64,000 bases of DNA, taken from contig DPVM01000008.1 in assembly GCA_003526845.1 (NCBI GenBank), positions 193,463-257,462 on the forward strand, given 5' to 3'. The notes beneath the pieces are model-generated. The model saw nothing but the letters and a program-made list of their open reading frames with translations. It was not told the origin of the DNA and did no database searches. Positions 16,080 to 24,679 of the stretch are shown here, in pieces (within the stretch, counting starts at the first letter, position 1; each line of letters begins with the position of its first letter). Source of the DNA: Oscillospiraceae bacterium. Lineage in GTDB: Bacteria > Bacillota > Clostridia > Oscillospirales > Acutalibacteraceae. The position numbers were made by a program, and so were the translations under genes.

Positions 16080-17741
16080 ATGAGAGATACTGAAAATCTC
16101 TGTGCGAATTGCTGGAAAGAGCTGACTCAAGGTGCGGCATGCCCGGAGTGCGGCTTTGACAACGACAATGCAAACGATACAATGTTTTTGCAACTCAAAA
16201 CAGTTTTGCAGGGCAAATATGTTGTCGGCAAAGTTTTGAGCCAAGAGAGCGACGCCGTAACCTATTCAGGCTATGACGCACAGCTTGACAAGGTTGTGAT
16301 TATTCGCGAATTCTATCCGAAGGGCATGGCAAGCCGTCTTGAGGGCAGTGCCGACCTTCATGTAAGACAAAAATTTATCGACTCGGCTGTAAGATACAAA
16401 AAATCATTCTATAAACTTTGGACAACACTTGAAAAAATGCAAAGCCTTTCGGCTGTTGTTCCCGTTTACGATGTTTTTGAGGAAAATGCGACCGTTTATG
16501 CGATAATCGAAAAAATCGACGCTGTTCCGCTTCGCGAGTATTTGCTCAGAAACAAGGATGGTTATATCGCGTGGGAAAACGCACGCCTTATGTTTATGCC
16601 TGTGCTTACAACGATTGAGGCGCTCCATTCAAACGGAATTATTCACGGCTCAATCACGCCTGACAGCCTGCTTTTGTGCGCCGACGGTAAGGTAAGACTC
16701 AATCCGTTTTGTATTCAGGAGGCTTGTATTCAGACAAGTCCGCTTGAATTTAATGTGACAGACGGATACACTGCACTTGAGCAGTATGACAACAATCATA
16801 AAATGTGCGCAGGCACCGATATTTATGCATTCAGCGCGTGTATTTACAGAGCGCTTGTCGGCACAAATCCGCCGCCTGCTCCCGCAAGAGAAGCTAACGA
16901 TAAATTGATGATTCCGAACTCAATTGCCGAAACAATCCCGATGCATGTAATTAAAGCACTCGGCAGCGGACTTCAAATCTATCCGGAAAAAAGAATTAAA
17001 ACAATCGGTGCGTTCAGAGAGCTTTTGGATGCATCGCCGAGCGTAAGGGCTGCGGCTGCCGAAAGCGCTTCAGCAAAACAGAGCAAGCCCGAAGCAAAAG
17101 AAAAGCCGACCGAAGAGAAAACAGAAAAGAAAAAAAGCAAAAAAGGCAACATAATTATTATTGTCCTTGTTGTTTTGATAGTTGCGGCAATCGGCGCAGG
17201 TGTTTATTTTTCAAGTTTTTATAACAAGACAAACGATGCGCAGGATAACACGCAGTCTACGGTCGGCACAGCCGAAGTTCCGCAGTTTGTCAATATGGAC
17301 TACACAAAAAGCTATGTTGAGGACAATGCAAGTTGGAACAGTCAGTTTAAAATCACCTATGAATACGAATACTCAACCGATGTTGAGGAGGGCATAATCT
17401 TTAAACAAAGCGTTGCGGCAGGCGAAAGCGTAAATGTCGGCACGGAAATTGTGCTCACTGTCAGCAAGGGCATCCAAACCGAGGAGGTTATCGATGTCGG
17501 TGGTTTGAATATCGACGAGGCTACGAAAAAACTTGAGGAAAAAGGCTTTAAGGTTTCGACCGTTGAGGTTTACAATGACGGCAGTCACACGCCGAACACG
17601 GTTAAAACAAGCTATGGTATGGCACCGGCGGCAGGCGAGGTTGTCGCAGTCGGCGAGCAGATAGTTCTTCAGGTTTATGGCGAGGTGCAAACAACCACAA
17701 CACAGCCGCAAACAGAGGATACAAGCGAAAATACAGATTGA
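16080..17741 (+). CDS. Zinc-ribbon pseudokinase with TM helix and PASTA repeats
   Basis: The 553-residue protein has a CANC...CPECG zinc ribbon (residues 8-25), a kinase-like fold (about 40-310), a lysine-rich linker, one membrane helix (about 360-383) and two PASTA-like domains outside. PASTA domains of PknB/Stk1 kinases bind peptidoglycan fragments. The catalytic parts are lost: the HRDLKPEN loop reads HGSITPDS, the DFG position reads LNP, and the VAIK lysine is replaced (VVIIREF). It should therefore be a signalling or scaffold pseudokinase, not an enzyme. The ATG at 16080 has GGAG eight bases upstream; a GTG at 16071 overlaps that site and is rejected. recD2 follows on the same strand. 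Confidence 0.8.
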   Translation: MRDTENLCANCWKELTQGAACPECGFDNDNANDTMFLQLKTVLQGKYVVGKVLSQESDAVTYSGYDAQLDKVVIIREFYPKGMASRLEGSADLHVRQKFIDSAVRYKKSFYKLWTTLEKMQSLSAVVPVYDVFEENATVYAIIEKIDAVPLREYLLRNKDGYIAWENARLMFMPVLTTIEALHSNGIIHGSITPDSLLLCADGKVRLNPFCIQEACIQTSPLEFNVTDGYTALEQYDNNHKMCAGTDIYAFSACIYRALVGTNPPPAPAREANDKLMIPNSIAETIPMHVIKALGSGLQIYPEKRIKTIGAFRELLDASPSVRAAAAESASAKQSKPEAKEKPTEEKTEKKKSKKGNIIIIVLVVLIVAAIGAGVYFSSFYNKTNDAQDNTQSTVGTAEVPQFVNMDYTKSYVEDNASWNSQFKITYEYEYSTDVEEGIIFKQSVAAGESVNVGTEIVLTVSKGIQTEEVIDVGGLNIDEATKKLEEKGFKVSTVEVYNDGSHTPNTVKTSYGMAPAAGEVVAVGEQIVLQVYGEVQTTTTQPQTEDTSENTD

Positions 17742-17755
17742 TACGGTAATATTTA

Positions 17756-17795
17756 TGCCGGGGCGCCGTGACAAGAAATCGGCTCCTCGGCAAAA
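17756..17795 (+). terminator. GC-rich hairpin between pseudokinase and recD2
   Basis: TGCCGGGGCGCCG and CGGCTCCTCGGCA pair with bulges, followed by AAAATTTTG. The U-tract is poor, so it may be a partial terminator or processing site. Confidence 0.45.
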
Positions 17796-17807
17796 TTTTG
17801 TTTAAAT

Positions 17808-20018
17808 ATGGAAGAAGAATTAGAAAAATTAACAGGCACTGTTGAGGATATTACATATTTCAGCGAGGAGACAGGCTACTGCGTGGCGGAAATAAGCACT
17901 GCGCAGGAGGGTGTTACCATTGTAGGAAACATGGGCGAACTTGTTGTCGGCAGTGAAATCGAATGTGTGGGAAAATGGGCATTTCACCCCTCGTTCGGAC
18001 GACAGTTTAAGGTTGAAACGGTCAGCCAAACACTGCCTGCCGATGCAGGCGGAATGCTCCGCTTTTTGTCGTCGGGTGCAATCAAGGGTGTGAGAGAATC
18101 AACGGCGACGAAAATTGTTGAGGCATTCGGCGCGGATTCATTCAATGTTATTGAAAATGAGCCGGAAAGGCTTGCACAGATAAAGGGTATCACAAGAAAA
18201 AAGGCGCGTGAGATAAGCGAGGAGTTTAAAAAGCAATTTCCCGCCCGTGAAATGATTGTCGGTTTAACCTCGCTCGGACTTTCTCAAAACGAGGCTGTCA
18301 AAATATACAAGATGTTTAAGGCAGAGTCAATGGATATTGTCAAGGCAAATCCGTACGCACTCATCGGCTCGCAGACAGGAATAGACTTTGACCGTGCCGA
18401 CGAAATATGCGACTCGTTGCAGGACAAACCGCCGTTCGATTACAGGGCTCAGGCAGGTATTTACTACATAGTAGAGCACAATTTGAAAAACGGTCACACC
18501 TGCGTGCCGCGAAGCAAGGTATTCACTCCTGCGTGCGATTTGCTTGAATGCAGTGTTGACGATGCCGAAATCGCTATTGACAATGCAATTGACGCAAAAA
18601 TGGTTGTGCAAAAAAATATAAACGGCAGAGCATTTTTGTTTTTGCCCGATATTTATGCCGCCGAGGCGTCTGTTGCCGACAGAATTAATGTGATGATTAA
18701 ATTTCCGCCCGCCAAAAAGGAAATCTTTGACGGTGAGGTTTATGCCTTTGAAAAGTCGCACGATATAGAGTTTGACGAGAAACAACGCCAAGCTATTGAA
18801 ATTGCCGTAAACAAAGGTTTGCTTATTCTAACCGGTGGACCGGGAACAGGTAAAACGACGACGGTCAGGGGCATTATCTCACTGATGAAAAACAGAGGGC
18901 TTAAGGTTGAACTTGCAGCCCCCACCGGCAGAGCCGCTCAGCGAATGGAGGAGCTGACGGGGTTTGAGGCGAAAACAATTCATCGTCTGCTTGAGGTTGA
19001 ATATCAGGAGGACGGAAATTCGTCAAAATTTGTCCACAACCTGCGCAATCCCATTGATTGCGACGCGGTTATCGTCGATGAGCTTTCAATGGTTGATATT
19101 AAACTTTTTGCATCACTTCTTGACGCACTGCCTTTGCATTGCCGCCTTATTATGGTTGGCGACCAAAATCAGTTGCCGCCCGTCGGCGCAGGCAATGTTT
19201 TGCGCGATATGATTGAAAGCGGAGTGATTGATGTTGTTGTGCTTGATAAGGTGTTCCGTCAGGCAATGAAAAGCAAAATCGTCACAAACGCTCACAGAAT
19301 TGTTGCCGGTGAAATGCCTGTTTTTGACAACAGCCCCGAGTCGGACTTCTTTTTGCTTAAGGAAAATGTCAAATACAATGTGCCTAAAAAGATACTCGAT
19401 CTTGTCACCGCAAGGATACCGTCTTCGTTCGGCTTTGACCCTATGAACGACATTCAGGTGCTTTGCCCGAGCAGAATGGGCGAAACGGGCACACAAAATA
19501 TCAACGCTGTTCTTCAGGCAAGGCTTAATCCGCCGTCGAGGGAGAAAAACGAAATCAAATATAAGGGCTACATTCTGCGCGAAGGCGACAGAGTAATGCA
19601 AATCAAAAACAACTACGATGTGCCGTGGTATAAAAGTGATGATAACGGTGCAGGTGTTTTTAACGGCGACATAGGTATTTTGACAAATATCGACAGAGCA
19701 AATGATATAATAAATGTTCGCTATGATGATAAAGAGGCTATGTATAGTTTTGAAAATGTCAAGGAGCTTGAGCTTGCGTATGCAATGACTGTTCACAAAA
19801 GCCAGGGCAGCGAGTTTCCGGTTGTCGTGATGCCGGTGCTTTCCGTGCCGCAAAAGCTCGCTTACCGCAATTTGTTTTATACTGCGCTGACAAGGGCAAA
19901 AAGCCTCATTGTTTTGGTCGGCAACGAGCAAAGCATAAGCGCCATGGTCGATAATGACAAAAAGTCGCGGCGATACAGCGCATTGAAATATTTTATTGAA
20001 AATAATGACGATATTTAA
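17808..20018 (+). CDS. recD2: RecD2-family ATP-dependent DNA helicase
   Basis: The 736-residue 5'-3' helicase acts in DNA repair independently of RecBC. An N-terminal OB-like region and helix-hairpin-helix stretch (LAQIKGITRKKAREI) is followed by helicase motifs: LTGGPGTGKTTT (Walker A), VIVDELSMVD (Walker B) and GDQNQLPPVG. The late AMTVHKSQGSEFP and YTALTRAK motifs follow. Length and order are normal for RecD2. The start ATG lies 66 bases after the pseudokinase stop, and no strong ribosome site is seen (AAATATGG). Confidence 0.93.
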   Translation: MEEELEKLTGTVEDITYFSEETGYCVAEISTAQEGVTIVGNMGELVVGSEIECVGKWAFHPSFGRQFKVETVSQTLPADAGGMLRFLSSGAIKGVRESTATKIVEAFGADSFNVIENEPERLAQIKGITRKKAREISEEFKKQFPAREMIVGLTSLGLSQNEAVKIYKMFKAESMDIVKANPYALIGSQTGIDFDRADEICDSLQDKPPFDYRAQAGIYYIVEHNLKNGHTCVPRSKVFTPACDLLECSVDDAEIAIDNAIDAKMVVQKNINGRAFLFLPDIYAAEASVADRINVMIKFPPAKKEIFDGEVYAFEKSHDIEFDEKQRQAIEIAVNKGLLILTGGPGTGKTTTVRGIISLMKNRGLKVELAAPTGRAAQRMEELTGFEAKTIHRLLEVEYQEDGNSSKFVHNLRNPIDCDAVIVDELSMVDIKLFASLLDALPLHCRLIMVGDQNQLPPVGAGNVLRDMIESGVIDVVVLDKVFRQAMKSKIVTNAHRIVAGEMPVFDNSPESDFFLLKENVKYNVPKKILDLVTARIPSSFGFDPMNDIQVLCPSRMGETGTQNINAVLQARLNPPSREKNEIKYKGYILREGDRVMQIKNNYDVPWYKSDDNGAGVFNGDIGILTNIDRANDIINVRYDDKEAMYSFENVKELELAYAMTVHKSQGSEFPVVVMPVLSVPQKLAYRNLFYTALTRAKSLIVLVGNEQSISAMVDNDKKSRRYSALKYFIENNDDI

Positions 20019-20047
20019 TTGAAAATACGGACGATATATAGTATTAT
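20019..20047 (+). promoter_or_regulatory. Promoter of the mreB-like gene
   Basis: TTGAAA (20019-20024), 17 bases, TATTAT (20042-20047), ending 23 bases before the start codon. Confidence 0.6.
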
Positions 20048-20070
20048 AATTACTAATATATTAATTAACG

Positions 20071-21108
20071 GTGATAAAATTGTTTGGATATGATTTGGGA
20101 ATAGATTTGGGCACAAGCAGTCTTGTTATTTCTGTGCCCGGAAAAGGAATAGTTGTTAACGAGCCGTCTTATGTTGCGTTTGATACGGAGTCGCAAAAGG
20201 TGCTTTATGCAGGTAAGCGCGCGTATTATTTGCAGGGCAGAGAGCCAAAGGGCGTTGAGGTTTGCCAACCGATAAAAAACGGCGTTATCAGCAATTATGA
20301 GTTGACAGAGCAAATGCTCAGATATTTTATAAACAGAGTTATCAAAAAAAGCATTTTCAGACCGCGCGTTGTTGCGGCTGTTCCTGCCTTTGCGACAGAT
20401 GTTGAAAAAAGAACGCTCATTTCGGTTATTATCACGGCAGGTGCAAGGTCTGTCTGTCTTATTGAAAGTCCGCTTTGTGCCGCATTCGGCTCGGGTGTTG
20501 ACCCGATGCACCCAAACGGCGTGTTTGTTATTGACATAGGCGGCGGAACAACGGATATGGCAGTTGTTTCTCAAGGCTCAATGAGCCAAACTGAAACTGT
20601 CGACATTGCAGGTGATGCATTTGACAGAGAGATTATGAAATTTATTAAGGAAAAGTTTGATGTGCTCATCGGCATTCGTTCGGCAGAGGATATTAAACGC
20701 CAAATTGGCTGTGCCGTGCCGCGCCCTGACGAAATTGTTATGTCGGCAAAGGGCAGAAACCTTTTAAACGGCATGCCGAAGGTTGTCGATATTAGCTCAA
20801 ACGATGTTTGTCACTGTTTAAAGCCGCTTTTGACGGAGATTACCTCCGCGGCGCAAATTATGTTTGAGCGCACTTCTCCGCAGCTTGTTGCCGACATTAC
20901 CTCGTCGGAGGTGCTTTTGACGGGCGGAAGTGCCGAGCTTTACGGTATGGACCAACTGTTTTCCGAGGCGCTCGAGCTTGATGTTCGTGTTGTTGACAGA
21001 CCGTCGCTTGCTGTTGCAAAGGGCGCAACGGTTGCACTCAACAAAATGCATATTCTTGACAATTACGGCTATCAGTTTAAAACCAAGGAAGATGTAAGAA
21101 CAAGATGA
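20071..21108 (+). CDS. MreB/Mbl-family actin-like protein
   Basis: The 345-residue protein has the MreB nucleotide-binding pattern: YDLGIDLGTSSLV (phosphate 1), VVAAVPAFATDVEKR, FVIDIGGGTTDMAV (phosphate 2) and VLLTGGSAELYGM (adenosine). MreB proteins form membrane filaments that guide cell-wall synthesis. The GTG at 20071 is the most likely start; no mreC/mreD follows, unlike the usual shape operon. A stand-alone paralogue such as Mbl or MreBH is likely. Its stop overlaps the start of the next gene by four bases. Confidence 0.85.
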   Translation: MIKLFGYDLGIDLGTSSLVISVPGKGIVVNEPSYVAFDTESQKVLYAGKRAYYLQGREPKGVEVCQPIKNGVISNYELTEQMLRYFINRVIKKSIFRPRVVAAVPAFATDVEKRTLISVIITAGARSVCLIESPLCAAFGSGVDPMHPNGVFVIDIGGGTTDMAVVSQGSMSQTETVDIAGDAFDREIMKFIKEKFDVLIGIRSAEDIKRQIGCAVPRPDEIVMSAKGRNLLNGMPKVVDISSNDVCHCLKPLLTEITSAAQIMFERTSPQLVADITSSEVLLTGGSAELYGMDQLFSEALELDVRVVDRPSLAVAKGATVALNKMHILDNYGYQFKTKEDVRTR

Positions 21109-21569
21109 TTCAAATTTACTACGGCTACGGCAAGGGAAAAACCACCGCCGCAATCGGTGCCGGAATGCGTGCAAAGGGTGCAGGAATGAGCGTTTTGCTT
21201 GTTCAATTTTTCAAAAACAACAAATCAAGCGAGCTTTCGGTTTTGCCGTTTGATATTTTTAAAGCTCCCGACGAACTTCCGTTTAATCCGGGGGACGATT
21301 ACAAAGTGTGGGTCGATTCCGCCGTTGATTATATAAAACACAGCGATGCGGATATGGTGATTCTTGACGAGTTTGTTGATTTGATACCCAAATTTTTGTC
21401 TGCCGAGCAGGCGATTGATTTGCTTTGCGATATTGATAAGGAATATGTTTTGACCGGCCATTCAAGGGTTGAAACGCTTTTCGACGCGGCAGATTATATT
21501 ACAAATATGCAAAAGGAAAAACACCCCTACGACAAGTCGGTTAAGGCTCGCAGGGGGATAGAATATTGA
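21105..21569 (+). CDS. Cob(I)yrinic acid a,c-diamide adenosyltransferase, CobO/BtuR-like
   Basis: The 154-residue protein has YYGYGKGKTTAAIGAGMRA (P-loop), VILDEFVD and the C-terminal KARRGIEY, all typical of CobA/CobO/BtuR enzymes that place the adenosyl group on corrinoids. It is shorter than most (about 170-200), with the loss in the middle. The gene overlaps the mreB-like gene and is followed 13 bases later by an ECF transporter operon. This suggests that the imported substrate is a corrinoid. Confidence 0.85.
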   Translation: MIQIYYGYGKGKTTAAIGAGMRAKGAGMSVLLVQFFKNNKSSELSVLPFDIFKAPDELPFNPGDDYKVWVDSAVDYIKHSDADMVILDEFVDLIPKFLSAEQAIDLLCDIDKEYVLTGHSRVETLFDAADYITNMQKEKHPYDKSVKARRGIEY

Positions 21570-21582
21570 TAGGGAGTTAATT

Positions 21583-22449
21583 ATGGACAGGTTTTCAAAA
21601 CTGCACCCGACGGTGCAATTGTTGTTTTTTACGGAATCTCTTGTCCTAATTATGAGCATTAACTCTCCGCTTTTTTCGGCAGGGGCTTTGATTTGCGCCC
21701 TGCTTTATTCTTTTAAGCTAAAGGGCAGAACGGCGTTTAAAACCGTTGGCTTTTCGGCGGCGGCAACTGCCGTAATCGGCGTGTTTAATATGCTTTTTGC
21801 CCACTACGGCGAAACGGTTTTGTTCACGCTAAAAAGCACCGATTTTACATTCGAGTCGCTTTTTTATGGAATAAATCAGGGATTGATCGTGTCTGCCGCG
21901 CTTATTTGGTTTGATGCTTTTTCGCGTGTTGTTGACAGCGAAAGGGTTGTCTATCTTTTTCGCTTTGCCCCACGCACGGCGTTGCTTTTTTCGATTGTGC
22001 TCGGTTTTATTCCGCGTTTTTCAAAAAAGGCGGAGGACATCAGAAACGCAAAGACGGCGCTTTTCGGCGGCGAGGAGAAAAAAGACATAAAATCGCGTTT
22101 TAAATCGGGTATCGACAATTTGTCCGCCCTTATTTCGTACAGCCTTGAAAGCAGTATCATAACAGCCGATTCAATGCAGGCAAGGGGATACAACCCAAAA
22201 TCGGCAGTTCATTCGCGCTTTAAATATACGGGCGAGGATGTTGCACTGCTTGTTATTTCAGCCGTTACATTCGGCATTACATTGGCGGCGAAAATCGGCG
22301 GCAAAATTCTTTTTGTTTTTGAGCCGGTTATTATTAATGAAAGATTCAGCACATGTGCATTTATCTGCTTTATTGTGTTGCAATTGATACCGTTTGCGGT
22401 TGATTTGACGGAGGATATTTTATGGAAAAAATCGTTTGCAGGCAATTGA
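21583..22449 (+). CDS. ECF transporter transmembrane component EcfT
   Basis: This 288-residue membrane protein has about six hydrophobic segments and the coupling helices with MQARGYNP (the conserved A-R-G box). EcfT joins the ATPases to the substrate-binding S component. It starts 13 bases after the adenosyltransferase gene and overlaps the ATPase gene by 28 bases, so the subunits are translated together. Confidence 0.88.
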   Translation: MDRFSKLHPTVQLLFFTESLVLIMSINSPLFSAGALICALLYSFKLKGRTAFKTVGFSAAATAVIGVFNMLFAHYGETVLFTLKSTDFTFESLFYGINQGLIVSAALIWFDAFSRVVDSERVVYLFRFAPRTALLFSIVLGFIPRFSKKAEDIRNAKTALFGGEEKKDIKSRFKSGIDNLSALISYSLESSIITADSMQARGYNPKSAVHSRFKYTGEDVALLVISAVTFGITLAAKIGGKILFVFEPVIINERFSTCAFICFIVLQLIPFAVDLTEDILWKKSFAGN

Positions 22450-23912
22450 GTTTTGCATATCCGAAAAGTGAATATCAGGCGCTCAAAAATGTCGATTTTT
22501 CCGTTGAAAACGGCGAATTTTGCCTTGTTATCGGCAAATCGGCGGCAGGCAAATCAACACTTTTAAAGCTGATGAAAAAGGAGATTGCACCATGCGGCAC
22601 GCTCGACGGCGATATTGAAATTTTCGGCTCCGTCGGCTATGTTGCCCAAAATGTTGAGGAAAATATTGTTTGCGACAAGGTGCGCGGCGAGCTTTCGTTT
22701 GGGTTGACAAATATGGGCATGCACGGCGAGCAAATTGATTTGCTTGTTGCGGAAACGGCATCGTATTTTAATTTGGAAAGCAAGCTTGACAGCGATATTT
22801 CATCGCTTTCGGGCGGCGAAAAACAAATGGTAAATCTTGCGGCGGTTATGATTATGAAACCCGACATACTCGTTCTTGACGAGCCGACTTCGCAACTTGA
22901 CCCTGTTTCAAGCGAGCGTTTCATTCAAATGATAAAGCGATTGCATCGTGAGTTCGGCATAACGGTTATAATTTCGGAGCATTCGCTCGACAACCTTTTT
23001 GACAGCGCGTCAAGAATATTATTTATTGACAACGGTGTTCTTAAATGCGACCTTGCGCCCGATGACGCGGCAAGGTTTTTGCGGTCATACGGCGGCGGAA
23101 TCGAAAAAATCGTGCCTGTTGAAAGGCGACTTTTTGACAATGCAAAAACTGTTTCGGAGTGCCGCGAAATATTAAAGGGCAAAAGCCTTGTGCAAAAGCC
23201 TCTTGTCGATGAAAAAACCGACATCGCCGCTAAAATACGCGCGCTTTGTTTTGCGTATCAAAAAGGAAACGATGTTTTATTCAACCTTTCACTCAATGTA
23301 TATAAGGGCAAAATCAACGCCGTTTTGGGTCCTAATTCTTCGGGCAAATCAACTCTTTTAAAAGCAATTGCAGGTGTTTGCAAGGCGCACAGAGGTAGAA
23401 TTAAAGCCGACGGCAGGGTATCAATGCTTTGCCAAAATGTGTATGATTTGTTCACAAAGGAAAGTTGCGGCGAGGAGGTCGAGTTCGGCGAGATTACGCA
23501 CTATCTCGGTATCGACGATATTAAAGAACGCCATCCGTACGATTTGTCGGGCGGTCAGGCTCAGCGGCTTGCACTTGCAAAGGTACTTGCCATGGGCGCT
23601 GACATAATTTTGCTTGACGAGCCGACAAAAAGCTTTGACTGCGTTTTAAAATCAACGCTCGGCGAAATTCTTCGTGATTTGTGTGCGCAGGGCAAAACGA
23701 TTTTGCTTGTGTCGCACGATATTGAATTTGTCGGCGAATATGCCGATTATGTTTCGTTTCTTTCACGCGGAAAAATTATCGGCACACGCTCACGGCGCGA
23801 GTTTTTCTCGTCGCTCAATTTCTATACCACTTCGGTTTCAAAAATCACAAAAAATATCTGCGAAAATGTTGTCAGTGTTGACGATTTGCGCGAGGCTGGG
23901 GGGATTGAGTGA
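22422..23912 (+). CDS. Fused double ABC ATPase of ECF transporter (EcfA-EcfA')
   Basis: The 496-residue protein carries two ABC modules in one chain. The first has GKSAAGKSTLL (Walker A), SSLSGGEKQMV (signature) and ILVLDEPTSQLD (Walker B). The second has GPNSSGKSTLL, DLSGGQAQRLA and IILLDEPTKSFD. Two ATPases are needed per ECF complex, so this chain supplies both. It overlaps ecfT upstream and the S-component gene downstream by four bases. Confidence 0.92.
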   Translation: MEKIVCRQLSFAYPKSEYQALKNVDFSVENGEFCLVIGKSAAGKSTLLKLMKKEIAPCGTLDGDIEIFGSVGYVAQNVEENIVCDKVRGELSFGLTNMGMHGEQIDLLVAETASYFNLESKLDSDISSLSGGEKQMVNLAAVMIMKPDILVLDEPTSQLDPVSSERFIQMIKRLHREFGITVIISEHSLDNLFDSASRILFIDNGVLKCDLAPDDAARFLRSYGGGIEKIVPVERRLFDNAKTVSECREILKGKSLVQKPLVDEKTDIAAKIRALCFAYQKGNDVLFNLSLNVYKGKINAVLGPNSSGKSTLLKAIAGVCKAHRGRIKADGRVSMLCQNVYDLFTKESCGEEVEFGEITHYLGIDDIKERHPYDLSGGQAQRLALAKVLAMGADIILLDEPTKSFDCVLKSTLGEILRDLCAQGKTILLVSHDIEFVGEYADYVSFLSRGKIIGTRSRREFFSSLNFYTTSVSKITKNICENVVSVDDLREAGGIE

Positions 23913-24607
23913 GAAAATCAAAGCAAATTTTGACATTTGCCGTTATGGTGCTCTCCCTTGTCGGCATTGTTTTGTGGCAGGTGCTTTGGCGGCGTCAGAT
24001 AAATTACTATATTGTATGTGCGGTGTTTTTGGTGCTGTCAATGCTCCCGTTTTTTATTTCGTTTGAATTAAAAAAAATCACTGCGCGCGAGGTGACGCTC
24101 ACAGCCACGCTTATTGCGATTGCCGTTGTGTCAAGGGCAGTGTTTTATCTTGTTCCGCAGGTCAAGCCGATTGCGGCGGTTGTGATTGTTTCGGCAGTTT
24201 GCCTCGGTCCGCAAAGAGGGTACTTGATAGGCGCATTTTCGGCGTTTATATCAAATTTTATATTCGGTCAGGGGTATTGGACTCCGTTTCAAATGGCGGC
24301 GCTCGGCGCTGTCGGGCTAATAGCCGGGTTGATTTTCAAGGTTGTTAAAGTTAACAAAATCACCCTTGCGGCTGTCGGCTTTGTGCTTGCGTTTGCCGTT
24401 TACGGTGCGATTGTTGATTTGTCAACAATTTTTATGGCATACGGCAGTAATGTCACTCTTGAGGGTGCGGCGGCAATTTATTTGTCGGGTGTACCGTTTA
24501 GTCTTGTTTTCGGAATATCGACTGCGGTATTTCTTTTGATTTTCGGCAAGCAGTTTATAAAAAAAGTCGAAAGGCTCGACACAAAATACGGGCTTATACA
24601 AAAATAA
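23909..24607 (+). CDS. ECF transporter S component, probably for a corrinoid
   Basis: The 232-residue membrane protein has six to seven helices, with the small-residue-rich EVTLTATLIAIAVVSRAVFY segment typical of S components that contact EcfT. The GTG start overlaps the ATPase stop. The gene layout (corrinoid adenosyltransferase, T, A-A, S) suggests vitamin B12 or a precursor as substrate, in the manner of CbrT/CblT-type S units. That assignment rests on neighbours only; no ligand residues were identified. Confidence 0.75.
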   Translation: MRKSKQILTFAVMVLSLVGIVLWQVLWRRQINYYIVCAVFLVLSMLPFFISFELKKITAREVTLTATLIAIAVVSRAVFYLVPQVKPIAAVVIVSAVCLGPQRGYLIGAFSAFISNFIFGQGYWTPFQMAALGAVGLIAGLIFKVVKVNKITLAAVGFVLAFAVYGAIVDLSTIFMAYGSNVTLEGAAAIYLSGVPFSLVFGISTAVFLLIFGKQFIKKVERLDTKYGLIQK

Positions 24608-24622
24608 AACATATTATACAGC

Positions 24623-24658
24623 AAAAAACAAACGGCATGAACACACCGTTTGTTTTTT
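24623..24658. terminator. Bidirectional terminator between ECF operon and metY
   Basis: AAAAAACAAACGG and CCGTTTGTTTTTT form a perfect 13-bp stem with an A-run and T-run on opposite sides, between converging genes. Confidence 0.9.
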
Positions 24659-24679
24659 ACTTTTGGAGAAGTTTTTTAT

